A stretch of 55,991 nucleotides of DNA from an uncultured Oscillospiraceae bacterium. GTDB lineage: Bacteria > Bacillota > Clostridia > Oscillospirales > Oscillospiraceae. Numbering within the stretch: position 1 is the first letter of the stretch; each line of letters begins with the position of its first letter. Shown here piece by piece: positions 18,021-26,630 of the stretch. The DNA lies in assembly GCA_947623745.1 (NCBI GenBank), contig CANQHN010000018.1, positions 1 to 55,991 of the forward strand. The letters run 5' to 3'. The notes under the pieces are model-generated. The model made no database searches. It was not told the origin of the DNA and saw only the letters and a list, made by a program, of their open reading frames with translations. The translations under genes were made by a program, and so were the position numbers.

Positions 18021-19786
18021 CCCTCTCCATCCTTTCCCGCGTCGGCGGCTGAGGTGTCAGCCGCCGCAGCCTGTCCCGCGCTGAAGGCCGCCGGCCAGCC
18101 GTCCTTTCCCGCGAACAGGCTGTTCTCGTCCACGCCCTGACCGATCAGATACTTCTTCTGGCCGGACAGCGCCGCCTGGAAGCTGTCCAGGAATTTGTCC
18201 AGCTTATAGACCTCCGGGTCCAGCTGGTACGCCTCGATGCTGGCGTTATACTCTATGATCTCCGCGTTGGCGGCGGAGACCCGCTCGTCCCGGGAGATGC
18301 CAGCCTGGTTGATCGCCGTCTGCCGGTCCGCGTTGGCCTGCTCACGCGCCACCATGGCGCTGCCCTCGGCGGTGAGGATGGCGGCCTTCTTCTGGATCCC
18401 GGCGCTGACCACGCTCTGGTACACGTCGGCGATCTCGATGGGGGGATGGATGCTGGCCAGCGTGACCCCCATCACCTCGATGCCCAGCCCGTTGTCCCGG
18501 GCGTATTCCCGGAGCTGATCCTCGATGTCGTGGGACAGGGCGCTGCGGTCCACGCTCATGATCGTGCTGATATCGGTGTTCACCGTGGAGTGCATCACGA
18601 TCTCATAGCCCTTGGCGTTCAGGGCCGCCTCCGGGTCCGTGTAATTGGTGAGGAAGGCGTACAGGTCGCTGATCCGGTAGATGACCTTCAGGTTGATGGC
18701 CACGAGCTCCCGGCCCGCCCCCAGCAGCAGGGTCTGCTCCTCCCCCTTGTGGGCCAGGGTCCACAGGTTGTTCGGGCTCTCCGTGTCCCCCTCGTAGCCC
18801 ACGATCATGGTCCTGGCGTGGTCCACGTCGTACAGCCGAGCCTGCTCAAAGGGGGCGGGGAGCTTGATGTGCAGCCCTGGCTCCAGGATGTCCGCCCGGG
18901 TCAGGCGGCCAAACCGGTACAGCGCCCCCTGCTGGTACGCCTCCACCTGCACCAGGCAGGTGGACAGCCACATCAGGATCACCACCCCCAGCGCGCAGGT
19001 GGGCAGAGTGGTACGCAGGAATTTCAGGCTCCACAAGGAGCGCATGGAGATGCCCGTATTCCGCTCCAGCCAGTCCAGCGCGCCGCTGTGAGCCGCACCC
19101 CACTGCCGGTAGAAGGGCAGCAGCACATACAGGCTGAACTCCAGGTCCCGGCCGTGGCGCAGCACCTTGACCAGCACGCTGGCGACAGCGCACAGGGCCA
19201 CATAGCCCAGCAGGCCGATCTGGACGTAGTCCACATACCGGGTCACCTGGAACAGCCCCGTGAAGGTGAGCACCATGTCCAGAAAGACGGCCGCCACCGC
19301 CACCCGGTCAATGACCATCAGGTTGCAGATGCTGGAGGCGTCCTGCACCTGCTTGAGCTTCAGCGCCCACCACTTCTCGATGCAGGCGTACAGGATAAAG
19401 GCGACCACGCACACCACCATGTGGATGGGAGCGGGCGTCCCCGCCTGCTCCGGCAGGCGGAGCGTGAAGGCGTAGAACCCCACCACAGCTACCGCCACGA
19501 CCACCAGCAGCATCGTGGCATTGACGCTGTCCACTGTGTCCCGGCCGCCCTGCTCCTGTTCCTCTGGGCCGGGCGGTGCCTGCTCCTCCTTGGTCCGGGC
19601 GACCTCCCCGTAGATCGACAGGGCCGCCAGGATCAGCAGCAGTACGCTCTGGCAGATCTGTAGCAGGCTGAAATGCAGCACCGCGTAGGTATTCAGCCCG
19701 CGGTTCAGAAACAGGAACAGCAAGCCGGCGCACAGCAGCGCAAAGCTGGTCACCAGGTAGTCGATCTGTTTGCTGAATTTGTTCAT
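18017..19786 (-). CDS. Multi-TM protein fused to SPFH (HflK-like) domain
   Basis: This 589-residue protein is far longer than HflK. Residues ~1-260 hold about six hydrophobic segments with a charged loop ('RTKEEQAPPGPEEQEQGG'). A further TM helix at ~285 leads into an SPFH domain ('EAYQQGALYRFGRL', 'EPGLHIKLPAPFEQARLYDV', 'ASIHPPIEIADVYQSVVSA'). The tail is Ala/Asp-rich. The extra membrane domain is a fusion not found in E. coli HflK. I chose the ATG at 19786 rather than the GTG at 19792 because GGAGGAG lies seven bases upstream of it. It is co-transcribed with two more SPFH genes and a metal ATPase. Confidence 0.78.
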   Translation of the reverse strand: MNKFSKQIDYLVTSFALLCAGLLFLFLNRGLNTYAVLHFSLLQICQSVLLLILAALSIYGEVARTKEEQAPPGPEEQEQGGRDTVDSVNATMLLVVVAVAVVGFYAFTLRLPEQAGTPAPIHMVVCVVAFILYACIEKWWALKLKQVQDASSICNLMVIDRVAVAAVFLDMVLTFTGLFQVTRYVDYVQIGLLGYVALCAVASVLVKVLRHGRDLEFSLYVLLPFYRQWGAAHSGALDWLERNTGISMRSLWSLKFLRTTLPTCALGVVILMWLSTCLVQVEAYQQGALYRFGRLTRADILEPGLHIKLPAPFEQARLYDVDHARTMIVGYEGDTESPNNLWTLAHKGEEQTLLLGAGRELVAINLKVIYRISDLYAFLTNYTDPEAALNAKGYEIVMHSTVNTDISTIMSVDRSALSHDIEDQLREYARDNGLGIEVMGVTLASIHPPIEIADVYQSVVSAGIQKKAAILTAEGSAMVAREQANADRQTAINQAGISRDERVSAANAEIIEYNASIEAYQLDPEVYKLDKFLDSFQAALSGQKKYLIGQGVDENSLFAGKDGWPAAFSAGQAAAADTSAADAGKDGEG

Positions 19787-19847
19787 GATCACTCCTCCTC
19801 ACACCCCGGCCGCGGCCGGCACTCTGGACAGGCCGGCGCTCAGGAAA

Positions 19848-20390
19848 TCACTCCTGGCAGGCCCGCAGCAGGGCGGCGCGCATCAGCTCCACATCGGCCC
19901 GCTCCCAGAAAGCGGCGGGGATAGGCTCCGGGCTCTTCTCGGCCAGGTCCCCCTCGTCCCGCTTGGCCGCGGCCACCACCTCCCAGAAGTGCCCGGCCTG
20001 TTCCAGCCCCATATACCGCTCCGCTCGGGCGAGCACCTGCTCATAGCCGCCGGGCAGCGCGCCCAGGCCGTGATAGACCGCTGTCGCCACCTTGGCCGGC
20101 GTATCGGCCTCGCAGGCCCGGCAAAACCACACCGCCGCCAGGGCGTTCGGCCCCTCGTCCTCAGGCAGCTCCAGGCTGGCCAGGTCCACCCGCTCGCTCT
20201 CCATGGGCAGGCGGCCCAGGGACAGGCAGGCGTAGCCCCGCAGGATGTTGAACTGCCGCTCAAAGCGCTGCCGGTCCATCTGGCCGCCGCCGCGGGCCAC
20301 CGCCTGACCCCCCTCCCCCGGCTCCACCGTCAGGCCGCAGCAGGTCAGGGGGTGCTCCAATACGTAACCTGTCAATTTTTTGCTTTCCAT
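19848..20390 (-). CDS. Unknown 180-residue soluble protein, first gene of the SPFH operon
   Basis: I do not recognise a family. The protein has no signal peptide or TM segment. It is acidic and helix-rich, with a cysteine pair near the N-terminus ('PLTCCGLTVEPGEGG') and a tetratricopeptide-like, Ala/Leu-rich body ('ALAAVWFCRACEADTPAKVA', 'RAERYMGLEQAGHFWEVVAA'). The ATG at 20390 is preceded by GGAGG. It lies 61 bp upstream of the multi-TM SPFH gene on the same strand, so it probably belongs to the operon as a cytoplasmic partner (inference). Confidence 0.6.
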   Translation of the reverse strand: MESKKLTGYVLEHPLTCCGLTVEPGEGGQAVARGGGQMDRQRFERQFNILRGYACLSLGRLPMESERVDLASLELPEDEGPNALAAVWFCRACEADTPAKVATAVYHGLGALPGGYEQVLARAERYMGLEQAGHFWEVVAAAKRDEGDLAEKSPEPIPAAFWERADVELMRAALLRACQE

Positions 20391-20474
20391 CTCTGTTCCT
20401 CCATTCTGAATTGGAAACGGCGCCCGGCGATCCCCGCCGGGCCGCTGTTTTTCCCATAATAGACAGTCGCGGTC

Positions 20475-21911
20475 CTACCGCTTATCCCCGCAGGCGGGCA
20501 GCAGGATCCGCACCTGGGTCCCCACCTCCGGGGTGCTGGCGATGGTGATGGTCCCCCGGCTCTGCTCCACCACCTTCTGCACAAAACGCAGGCCCAGTCC
20601 GTGGGAGTTCCGGGTGGAGAACCCCTCGCCCCAGACCTGGCTGAGCAGCTCCCGGGCGATCCCCACGCCATTGTCGCTCACCTCAAAGCACACGCAGGCG
20701 CTCCCCTGCTCCTCCAGGCCAAAAATGCGCAGGCTGATCCTCCCGCTCTCCTTGTCCACCGCGTAGAAGGAGTTCTCGATCAAATTGATCAGCGCCCGGG
20801 AAAACCGGATCAGGTTGACCTCCACCTGCGCGTCCGGCACAAGGTTCTTCACCTGTATCATCTCCGCGTACTCCGCCGCGGAGGTCTGGGCCAAAATGCT
20901 GCGCTCGATCTCGCCGGTGTCCACCGCCCGCAGGCGGTCCTCATAGAGGATCTCGGAGATCATCCCGCTGATGCGCTCTATGTTCCCCTCCACGTTCTCC
21001 AGGTAGCCCACCTCCTGCAGATCGCCCCGGTTTTCACAGGAGAGCTTCACCAGCCCCACCAGGGCCTGCATACTGGTCAGAGGGGATTTCAGGTCGTGGA
21101 CCAAGTGCTTGAGCTCCACGTAGGTCCGGTCCTCCATGACCCGCATCTGGGTCTCCAGCAGGGCCCGCTCGTTCTGCTCCTTCTGCTCGCTGATGCGCTT
21201 GATGTTGTTCTCGTCCAGGATCAGGATGAGCATCAGCACGGAAACCAGCAGGAGCATGGTGCAGCAGATCGCTGCCATTCCCTGGAGAAAGGGCGCCGTG
21301 CCGGTGAAGCCGGCCACCATTTTGATATCCAGGGAGCTCTCGCCCCGGCCGAAGGGCAGCCCGCGCAGGGCGGGCATCACATCCATAAACTGGATCGCGG
21401 TGATGAACAACAGCATCAAGAGGACCTTTTTGACCAGGTTCACAAAATTGAACCGGATCTTGGTAAAGACCAGCAACATCCCGATCAGCGTGACGGCCGG
21501 CACGCCGAAATCATACCGGATGCCGTAGATCTGCTTGATGATCAGGTAGGCGCCCGGGACGGCCAGGCACACCGCCAGCACAGAGAGCCCGAAGCGGTAG
21601 CGCACCCCGCTGCTGTTGATGACCTCCGCCAGGAAAAAAGCGCCCAGGTAGTGCGGGACCGCCCGCACAGTGTTCAGGATCACCAGTTTGAGGGCGGCCA
21701 GCAGGATGTGGATATTCTCCCCCGTCCTCAGCGCGTCCTCCAGGGAGCGGTAGACGCCAAAATTCCTGACGGTCAGGAACGCGGGCATCGAGATGCCGGC
21801 CGCGATCAGCAGGATCCCCGCCAGCAAAAGTCCCCAGTTGGTCCGCGCGGCGTCCTTCGCCGTGTGGACCAGCTCCCCGGGGAAGCTCCGCCCCTGGTCA
21901 TTGTCCCGCAT
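20475..21911 (-). CDS. Sensor histidine kinase with multi-TM input domain
   Basis: The 478-residue kinase has an N-terminal membrane region (about 25-245) with roughly six helices and no obvious PAS or extracellular domain. A coiled linker follows, then a DHp helix with the phospho-accepting His272 in 'VHDLKSPLTSM', and an ATPase domain with N-box 'ALINLIENSFYAVDK', G1 'SDNGVGIA' and G2 'HGLGLRFVQKVVEQ'. The frame is open further upstream to 22040, but the ATG at 21911 sits six bases after GGGGGAGGG, so I start there. No response regulator is adjacent. The only one in the window is at 32151-32792, at the other end of the gamma-glutamyl block on the same strand. Confidence 0.85.
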   Translation of the reverse strand: MRDNDQGRSFPGELVHTAKDAARTNWGLLLAGILLIAAGISMPAFLTVRNFGVYRSLEDALRTGENIHILLAALKLVILNTVRAVPHYLGAFFLAEVINSSGVRYRFGLSVLAVCLAVPGAYLIIKQIYGIRYDFGVPAVTLIGMLLVFTKIRFNFVNLVKKVLLMLLFITAIQFMDVMPALRGLPFGRGESSLDIKMVAGFTGTAPFLQGMAAICCTMLLLVSVLMLILILDENNIKRISEQKEQNERALLETQMRVMEDRTYVELKHLVHDLKSPLTSMQALVGLVKLSCENRGDLQEVGYLENVEGNIERISGMISEILYEDRLRAVDTGEIERSILAQTSAAEYAEMIQVKNLVPDAQVEVNLIRFSRALINLIENSFYAVDKESGRISLRIFGLEEQGSACVCFEVSDNGVGIARELLSQVWGEGFSTRNSHGLGLRFVQKVVEQSRGTITIASTPEVGTQVRILLPACGDKR

Positions 21912-21995
21912 TGCCATCCCTCCCCCGCGCAGGGCGCTCACCGGCGGACGGAAAACCGCCGGCCGGGTCCCGCTCCTGCGCCGCGTTTCATGCGA

Positions 21996-22036
21996 AAACC
22001 GCCTTGCCGCCCACGGGTGGACTGGCAAGGCAGTTT
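21996..22036 (-). terminator. Terminator-like hairpin upstream of the kinase gene
   Basis: AAACTGCCTTGCC (minus strand from 22036) pairs with GGCAAGGCGGTTT (to 21996), ending in GGTTTTCG. It would partly separate the hydrolase operon from the kinase gene. Confidence 0.55.
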
Positions 22037-22127
22037 CCATGTGATCTCCGCGCCCGGCGCCGGTCAGGCGGCGGGACCGCCATCCCGCCGCCCGCCGACA
22101 GCCGCCCGGACGCTGCCTGCGAATCTG

Positions 22128-23084
22128 TCAGCGCAGTCCGTAGTAGGCCAACACGTATTCCACGATATCCAGCTGGTCGCCGATCCGGCGCTCCAGGGGG
22201 TAGCCGCGGTAGGTCTCCACGGTGATGGTGGGGATCTCCAGGTTGGTGGTCACGGTGTTGTTGATGCTGCCGATGGGGCCCGGGCCGTAGAAATTAAACC
22301 GCTCGGAGCCCACCTCGCCCAGCTCGGTGGCGATCAGCAGGTCCATGTACATGTCTGACATTTTATCCAGGCTGGTGTAAATCAGGGAGCTGCCCAAAAA
22401 ATCCGTGTTTTCCCGGTTGGCGCGGGCTTCATGCAGGTCGAACAGGAAGATCGGGTCGACCCTGGCAATATCCTGATAGATGGAGTCCGCCGCCCGCTCA
22501 GCCATGGTGCCATTCGGATCGCCGGGGAAGGAGCGGTTGAGGTCCTGCTGTTCGGTGACGTAGCGCGTCCTGGGCTCCGCCGAGGCACCCCACGGGTTGG
22601 CCGGGGCCACGATATACAGCGTGCCCGCCTTGATGGTGGCCTTCTTCACCAGGCGGCCCGTCATCCAGCCGGCGATCTCATCCCCGTGGACGCCGGCCAC
22701 GATGTAGATGGACGGGCCCTCCTCCTGGCCCTTGATGACGGTGACCTCGTTCTCCACGTCGGTCCCCTCGGCCAGCTTGTAGGAGCTGACCTCCACCGGG
22801 TACTCCTCCACGAAGTAGTCGCCGAAATCAGTGGGCATCATCTCCTCCGGGTCAAAGTCGTAGGGCGGGTCGATGACCACATCCGCCCCGATCTCAGGCC
22901 GGTCGATGGTCTCTCTGCGGTTGTATCCCTCCGAAGCGCTGTCCCCGCCGCTTCCAGACGTGGAGGCGGAGACGGAACCGGGATCCGGCTCCGGCGCAGG
23001 CGCTGGAGCGGACGTGCTCCCAGGGCCGGCGCAGCCGGTGAGGAGCAGCGCGGCGCACAGCGCGGTCAACAGCAAGCGTTTCAT
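22128..23084 (-). CDS. Lipoprotein zinc hydrolase, AspA/AstE (M14-like) family
   Basis: A 318-residue lipoprotein: signal peptide with lipobox 'LLTGC' (Cys18), a Ser/Pro/Glu-rich linker to about residue 60, then a succinylglutamate desuccinylase/aspartoacylase-type fold. Zinc ligands are visible as H133 and E136 ('VHGDEIAG') and H218 ('FDLHEA'). The substrate-binding Arg is in 'DLNRSFPG' and the catalytic Glu290 is in 'ITVETYRG'. It is therefore likely an active extracellular metallo-hydrolase on an N-acyl or gamma-linked acidic amino acid. It lies 34 bp after a membrane-anchored paralogue. Poly- or oligo-gamma-glutamate is a reasonable candidate substrate from the locus, but this is inference. 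Confidence 0.8.
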   Translation of the reverse strand: MKRLLLTALCAALLLTGCAGPGSTSAPAPAPEPDPGSVSASTSGSGGDSASEGYNRRETIDRPEIGADVVIDPPYDFDPEEMMPTDFGDYFVEEYPVEVSSYKLAEGTDVENEVTVIKGQEEGPSIYIVAGVHGDEIAGWMTGRLVKKATIKAGTLYIVAPANPWGASAEPRTRYVTEQQDLNRSFPGDPNGTMAERAADSIYQDIARVDPIFLFDLHEARANRENTDFLGSSLIYTSLDKMSDMYMDLLIATELGEVGSERFNFYGPGPIGSINNTVTTNLEIPTITVETYRGYPLERRIGDQLDIVEYVLAYYGLR

Positions 23085-23118
23085 GGCGTATCCCCCCTCA
23101 AACGTTCAGATACTTGGC

Positions 23119-24255
23119 TCAGGCGGCGGGCGGAGCCAGATAGGGCCCGATGTCCCCCTCCATCTCGGCGTAGGAGGGGATGTTGGTCATGACCAGATTG
23201 CCCAGCCCCAGCTCATTGAAGGCCGCGGCGACCTGCGTCACGCCGCAGATGTGGCGGGCGACGCGCATGGAGATGGGATGCCCGGCCTCGTCATAGGGCA
23301 CGTACAGGCGGCCGTACTCGGCGGCCTTCACATAGAACTTGTCCTTGCCGGTGACCACCATCTCCGAGTCGGTGCGGCCGCGCAGACGGCCCTGGGAGGG
23401 GTTGGAGGTCTCCATCAGCAGGGCGTAGGTGTCAGTGAAGTCGCCCAGCTCCCGGTGGGTCAGGCCGTGCAGATTGGTGGGCGAGGGCTCGATGCCGATG
23501 GACACGCCCTCCAGGGCCATATTGATGATGGCGGAGTTTGCCAGCAGCATAGCGTCCTCATGGGCCACCATGGCGTTGATGGTGGGGTACTCCGGGGACG
23601 CCTCGTGCAGGTCCATCTCGATGGCCACGTCCTCCTGGCGGATGAGCTCGGCCACACCGTAGGCGATCTTCTCAGTGAAGTTGCCGTCGGTCCGGCCGGG
23701 GTAAGCGCGGTTCAGGTTGCGGGTCTCAGAGCCGGACAGGCGCTGGCCGGAGGTGGCGTGGACGTAAATCTCCGGGTCGGGCCACTGGTGCACCGGGTTG
23801 GTGGCCCGGGAGCCGAAGCGGAACCAGCGGTCCCCGTTGGGGGTGCTGATGGTGAACCGGGTGGGGGCGCCCTCCTGGGGGTCGGTACAAGTCATGGCGC
23901 TGTTGTTGGCCCGGGGGATGACGTACAGCGTCCCCTCCTCCACCACGGCGTTCTCAATGAGCAGCACCGCGGCCACCAGGCCGGAGGGCTCGTTGGCGTG
24001 GGTGCCGCCCAGCACCAGCATGGAGTCGCCCTCCTTGGCGCCCTTGAGGACATACACCTCGGTGTCGCCGGCGGTATCCTTCAGGCCGGGATACCAGTCG
24101 GAGAGCATCTTGATCTCCGTGACGCCGGGGCCGGGATAGATGGGCTCCTCCTGGCGCTGGGCCAGGAACACGGTGGCCAGATAGCCGATGGTCAGGGCGG
24201 ACAGGCACAGCAGAACGATGGCCGTCAGCCAGCTTTTTTTCGTCTCGATCTTCAA
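23119..24255 (-). CDS. Membrane-anchored zinc hydrolase, AspA/AstE-like (module 1)
   Basis: The 378-residue protein has an N-terminal signal anchor (about 9-31) and an extracytoplasmic M14/AspA-type domain with H86 and E89 ('THANEPSG'), 'NLNRAYPG', H217 ('MDLHEAS') and E282 ('LLMETSNPSQGR'). It shares with the product of 26631-27782 the motif 'TNPVHQWPDP', the 'ANNS' segment and the same order of all ligands, so the two are paralogues. A GTG at 24273 is possible, but the TTG at 24255 lies six bases after GGAGGG, so I use that. It follows a 47-codon membrane microprotein gene and precedes the lipoprotein hydrolase. Confidence 0.8.
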   Translation of the reverse strand: MKIETKKSWLTAIVLLCLSALTIGYLATVFLAQRQEEPIYPGPGVTEIKMLSDWYPGLKDTAGDTEVYVLKGAKEGDSMLVLGGTHANEPSGLVAAVLLIENAVVEEGTLYVIPRANNSAMTCTDPQEGAPTRFTISTPNGDRWFRFGSRATNPVHQWPDPEIYVHATSGQRLSGSETRNLNRAYPGRTDGNFTEKIAYGVAELIRQEDVAIEMDLHEASPEYPTINAMVAHEDAMLLANSAIINMALEGVSIGIEPSPTNLHGLTHRELGDFTDTYALLMETSNPSQGRLRGRTDSEMVVTGKDKFYVKAAEYGRLYVPYDEAGHPISMRVARHICGVTQVAAAFNELGLGNLVMTNIPSYAEMEGDIGPYLAPPAA

Positions 24256-24269
24256 CGTCCACCCTCCTC

Positions 24270-24413
24270 TCACTTGATCAGCAGCAGCCGGAGCACCAGG
24301 GGGACGACCACCAGCGCCGCGTCGATCTGCAGCAGCACATTCTTTTCCTGGATCATGTTCCAGACGATAAACACCAGCAGGAACAGGACGATTGCAAGGT
24401 AAATATACAGCAT
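24270..24413 (-). CDS. Two-TM membrane microprotein, 47 residues (module 1)
   Basis: This small gene starts at an ATG preceded by AAGGAGGGAAC (an excellent ribosome site) 13 bp after the permease stop. It encodes a hydrophobic helix, a short polar loop ('WNMIQEKN') and a second hydrophobic helix ending 'VPLVLRLLLIK'. The 51-residue product of 27799-27954 has the same layout and a matching end ('IPLVLRALGIK') and loop ('WDIIREKK'), and occupies the same place in the second module. That conservation between two diverged copies is strong evidence that it is a real gene. It may be a small accessory subunit of the permease (inference); it is far too short for a normal TRAP DctQ subunit. Confidence 0.8.
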   Translation of the reverse strand: MLYIYLAIVLFLLVFIVWNMIQEKNVLLQIDAALVVVPLVLRLLLIK

Positions 24414-24426
24414 TTCTGTTCCCTCC

Positions 24427-25698
24427 TTAAGTCAAGAATCCAAGGCTGCGGGACTTGAGCAGGGTGAACAGTCCGAACAGCACACACACGATGAAGGGGA
24501 TCACGCAGTAGCGCAGCACCTTGGAGTACTTCTCGCCCACGATCTGAGCGGCGTAGTTGCCGGCCAGGGCGGTGGGGGGCATCAGGTCGCCCAGAGAGCA
24601 GATGAAGGACAGGGCGGCGGCGATGACCACCTGGTCGCCGGTGTCCAGCAGGGCCAGCAGGAAGGGCACGCCCAGAACGGAGGCGGCGCCGTAAGAGGAC
24701 ACCGCGCCGAAGGCGGGCATGACGATGCAGATGGCGGCGTACAGCACCACAAGGCCGAAGCCGAAGCAGTTGATGACGATGTAGCCGCGCACGCCAGTGA
24801 GGGTCATGATCTGGATGAACATGCCCACGCCCATCAGCTTGCCCAGCACGGGCACGGTGGTTTTCATGGCCTCGCGGATGGCCTTGACGGCGTTGAAGCG
24901 CTTGCCTGTGAACAGGCCCACTGCGCTTCCGATCATAAAGATCAGGGGCATGCCCAGGTTGGGTATCAGGTTGGGCAGCATCCGGCAGGCCACCATCAGC
25001 ACAACGATCACTACGATGGGGATGTACAGCTTGATGCCGTACTTTTTGCCGATCTCCAGGTCCAGGCCGCCCTTGATCTTCTCATAGTCCAGGTTTTTAC
25101 AGTAGCGCAGGCCGATGAACAGCACCGTGAAGATGGCGCCGGGGATGGTCAGGAAGGCCAGAGGGCCCTCAAACCCGATGTAGGGCATATCCACGCCGCC
25201 GCCAATGAGCATGGCGGGGATATTGACCGGGGGCGCGGCCATGCCCATGATGGCGCCGATGGCCAGGATCGCGCCGGTCTGCGGGGCGGGGATGCCCATC
25301 TGCAGCAGGATGGGTGCCACGATGGCGCCGGCGGACAGCACAGCGGCGGTGGACGATCCGGTGATCATGCCGGGGAACATGATGATGAACATCAGCAGGA
25401 CCAGCAGCACCGCGGGGACCTTGTAGAATTTGGACACGATCACCGCGTTCAGGGCCTCCAGGGCCCCGGACTCCTGGATCACAGTCATGAAGACCATGGC
25501 CGTGGAGATGATGAGGATGGTGTCCATATACACAAAAGTGCCCTCGAACAGGTGGCGCAGGGGGATCCCCTCCCCTGCCACCAGGGCACCGGCCACCGCC
25601 CCGGCCGCCATGGACAGGCTGACCGGGAGCTTGAACAGGAAGTTGCCCAGCAGAAAGACGCCGAGCATCACCAGAAATACGATCAGTTCGATTTCCAA
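24427..25698 (-). CDS. Multi-pass permease, TRAP-DctM/ion-transporter-like (module 1)
   Basis: A 423-residue integral membrane protein with about 11-12 TM helices. Two inverted-repeat-like halves each contain a Gly/Pro-rich re-entrant segment ('PAPQTGAILAIGAIMGMAAP' and 'SLGDLMPPTALAGNYAAQ'), as in DctM and other ion-transporter superfamily carriers, which drive uptake of acidic organic compounds with Na+ or H+. No DctP or DctQ gene is present. The TTG start at 25698 is supported by GGGAGGGAT. Substrate is unknown; the flanking hydrolases and PGA genes suggest glutamate, oligo-gamma-glutamate or an N-acyl amino acid (inference). Confidence 0.72.
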   Translation of the reverse strand: MEIELIVFLVMLGVFLLGNFLFKLPVSLSMAAGAVAGALVAGEGIPLRHLFEGTFVYMDTILIISTAMVFMTVIQESGALEALNAVIVSKFYKVPAVLLVLLMFIIMFPGMITGSSTAAVLSAGAIVAPILLQMGIPAPQTGAILAIGAIMGMAAPPVNIPAMLIGGGVDMPYIGFEGPLAFLTIPGAIFTVLFIGLRYCKNLDYEKIKGGLDLEIGKKYGIKLYIPIVVIVVLMVACRMLPNLIPNLGMPLIFMIGSAVGLFTGKRFNAVKAIREAMKTTVPVLGKLMGVGMFIQIMTLTGVRGYIVINCFGFGLVVLYAAICIVMPAFGAVSSYGAASVLGVPFLLALLDTGDQVVIAAALSFICSLGDLMPPTALAGNYAAQIVGEKYSKVLRYCVIPFIVCVLFGLFTLLKSRSLGFLT

Positions 25699-25811
25699 AT
25701 AGGATCCCTCCCAATAGTTTATCTGCGGTATGCTTCACGAGCAAGGCCGGCTTTGGAGACGGCATTCATCGTAAAGCAGGCTTTGCTCCTAAAACAATCC
25801 CGCTCTCGCGT

Positions 25812-25840
25812 CCCCCGGCCCCCACACAAAGGGCCGGGGG
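25812..25840 (-). promoter_or_regulatory. GC-rich intercistronic hairpin before permease 1
   Basis: CCCCCGGCCC (25812-25821) and GGGCCGGGGG (25831-25840) form a perfect 10-bp stem in the 162-bp gap ahead of the permease gene. No T-run follows. A similar hairpin precedes the second permease at 29363-29398. Confidence 0.5.
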
Positions 25841-25860
25841 ATGCGCGCGTATCCGTCAGA

Positions 25861-26589
25861 TCAGGCGCCGAACAGCTCGGTCAGCGGGGTCACGGCGTCG
25901 GCGATGGAGTAGATCAGGGTGATGGGCACGCCGTTATCGGTGGCGGCATCGGTGAACAGGCCGTCGTCGTTGCCGTCCTCAACCACCATGATATAGTCCG
26001 CGCAGGGCAGCATCATGTTGTTGAACTGGTCGGACAGGGCGCCGCGGCGGGACGCGCCGCCCAGGTGGGCCACGATCACAGTGGCGTCGCTGTCCTTCAC
26101 CGCGTCCACAATAGCCTGAGCGCGGGCCAGCTCATCCTCCTGGGAGATACCGGCGGCGCCGAGGCCCTTGGAGGACGCGCCGCAGGCGATGATGATGGTG
26201 CCGTAGTTGGCCATCTCATCGGCGGCGGCGGTGGAGTTGAAGGTGTAGTCGGCGGCGCCCACCTTTTTCATCAGGGCGTCCAGCATGGACACGTCGGCGC
26301 TCTGTCCAACAGAGGTGACCAGCACGGGGCCGGGGACATTGTCCTTGGTGAAGGTGCCGTTCTCAGTGACCACGCGGTTGCTGTCGCTGGTACGGAAGGT
26401 GTAGTCGCTGTTGGTGTTGATGCTGGCGTCGCCGACAGCCTGGCTGGTGCCGGGCATGGTGCCGCCGTTGGTGCCGGTGGGGCCCGCAGCGGGGGTGCTG
26501 GCGGCGGGCGCGCTGCCGCCGCCGCAGGCGGTCAGGGCGACGCTGGCCACCAGGGCCAGGGCGAGCAGGGCCGCGAACTTTTTCTTCAT
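25861..26589 (-). CDS. Lipoprotein of unknown function (DUF6305-like)
   Basis: A 242-residue lipoprotein with lipobox 'ALTAC' (Cys22) and a Ser/Ala/Pro/Thr/Gly-rich linker, followed by an alternating alpha/beta domain: 'GPVLVTSVGQSADVSMLDAL', 'IIIACGASSKGLGAAG', 'TVIVAHLGGASRRGALSDQ' and 'DYIMVVEDGNDDGLFT'. From memory it resembles proteins catalogued as DUF6305; I could not check this. The start is the ATG at 26589, nine bases after AGGAGG; an ATG at 26613 would leave no ribosome site. It follows the module-2 hydrolase by 41 bp. It could be a binding protein for the adjacent permeases (inference). Confidence 0.65.
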   Translation of the reverse strand: MKKKFAALLALALVASVALTACGGGSAPAASTPAAGPTGTNGGTMPGTSQAVGDASINTNSDYTFRTSDSNRVVTENGTFTKDNVPGPVLVTSVGQSADVSMLDALMKKVGAADYTFNSTAAADEMANYGTIIIACGASSKGLGAAGISQEDELARAQAIVDAVKDSDATVIVAHLGGASRRGALSDQFNNMMLPCADYIMVVEDGNDDGLFTDAATDNGVPITLIYSIADAVTPLTELFGA

Positions 26590-26630
26590 AATAATCATCC
26601 TCCTAAAAATCAAATCAGTTTCGGGCCGTC

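Noticed and set aside
15279-18140. Long plus-strand open frame across the SPFH/ATPase operon
   Set aside because: Shadow of GC-rich minus-strand genes; composition is low-complexity and it crosses several real gene boundaries.
20391-20474. Terminator after the histidine kinase
   Set aside because: A GCCCGGCG/CGCCGGGC stem is present, but its T-run lies on the plus strand while the genes are on the minus strand; direction does not fit well.
22128-24255. Cytoplasmic arginine-catabolic AstE
   Set aside because: These proteins carry a lipobox or signal anchor and there are no other ast genes, so they act outside the cytoplasm on another substrate.
24270-24413. Microprotein as a TRAP DctQ subunit
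   Set aside because: DctQ proteins have about four TM helices and 150 or more residues; this one has two helices and 47.
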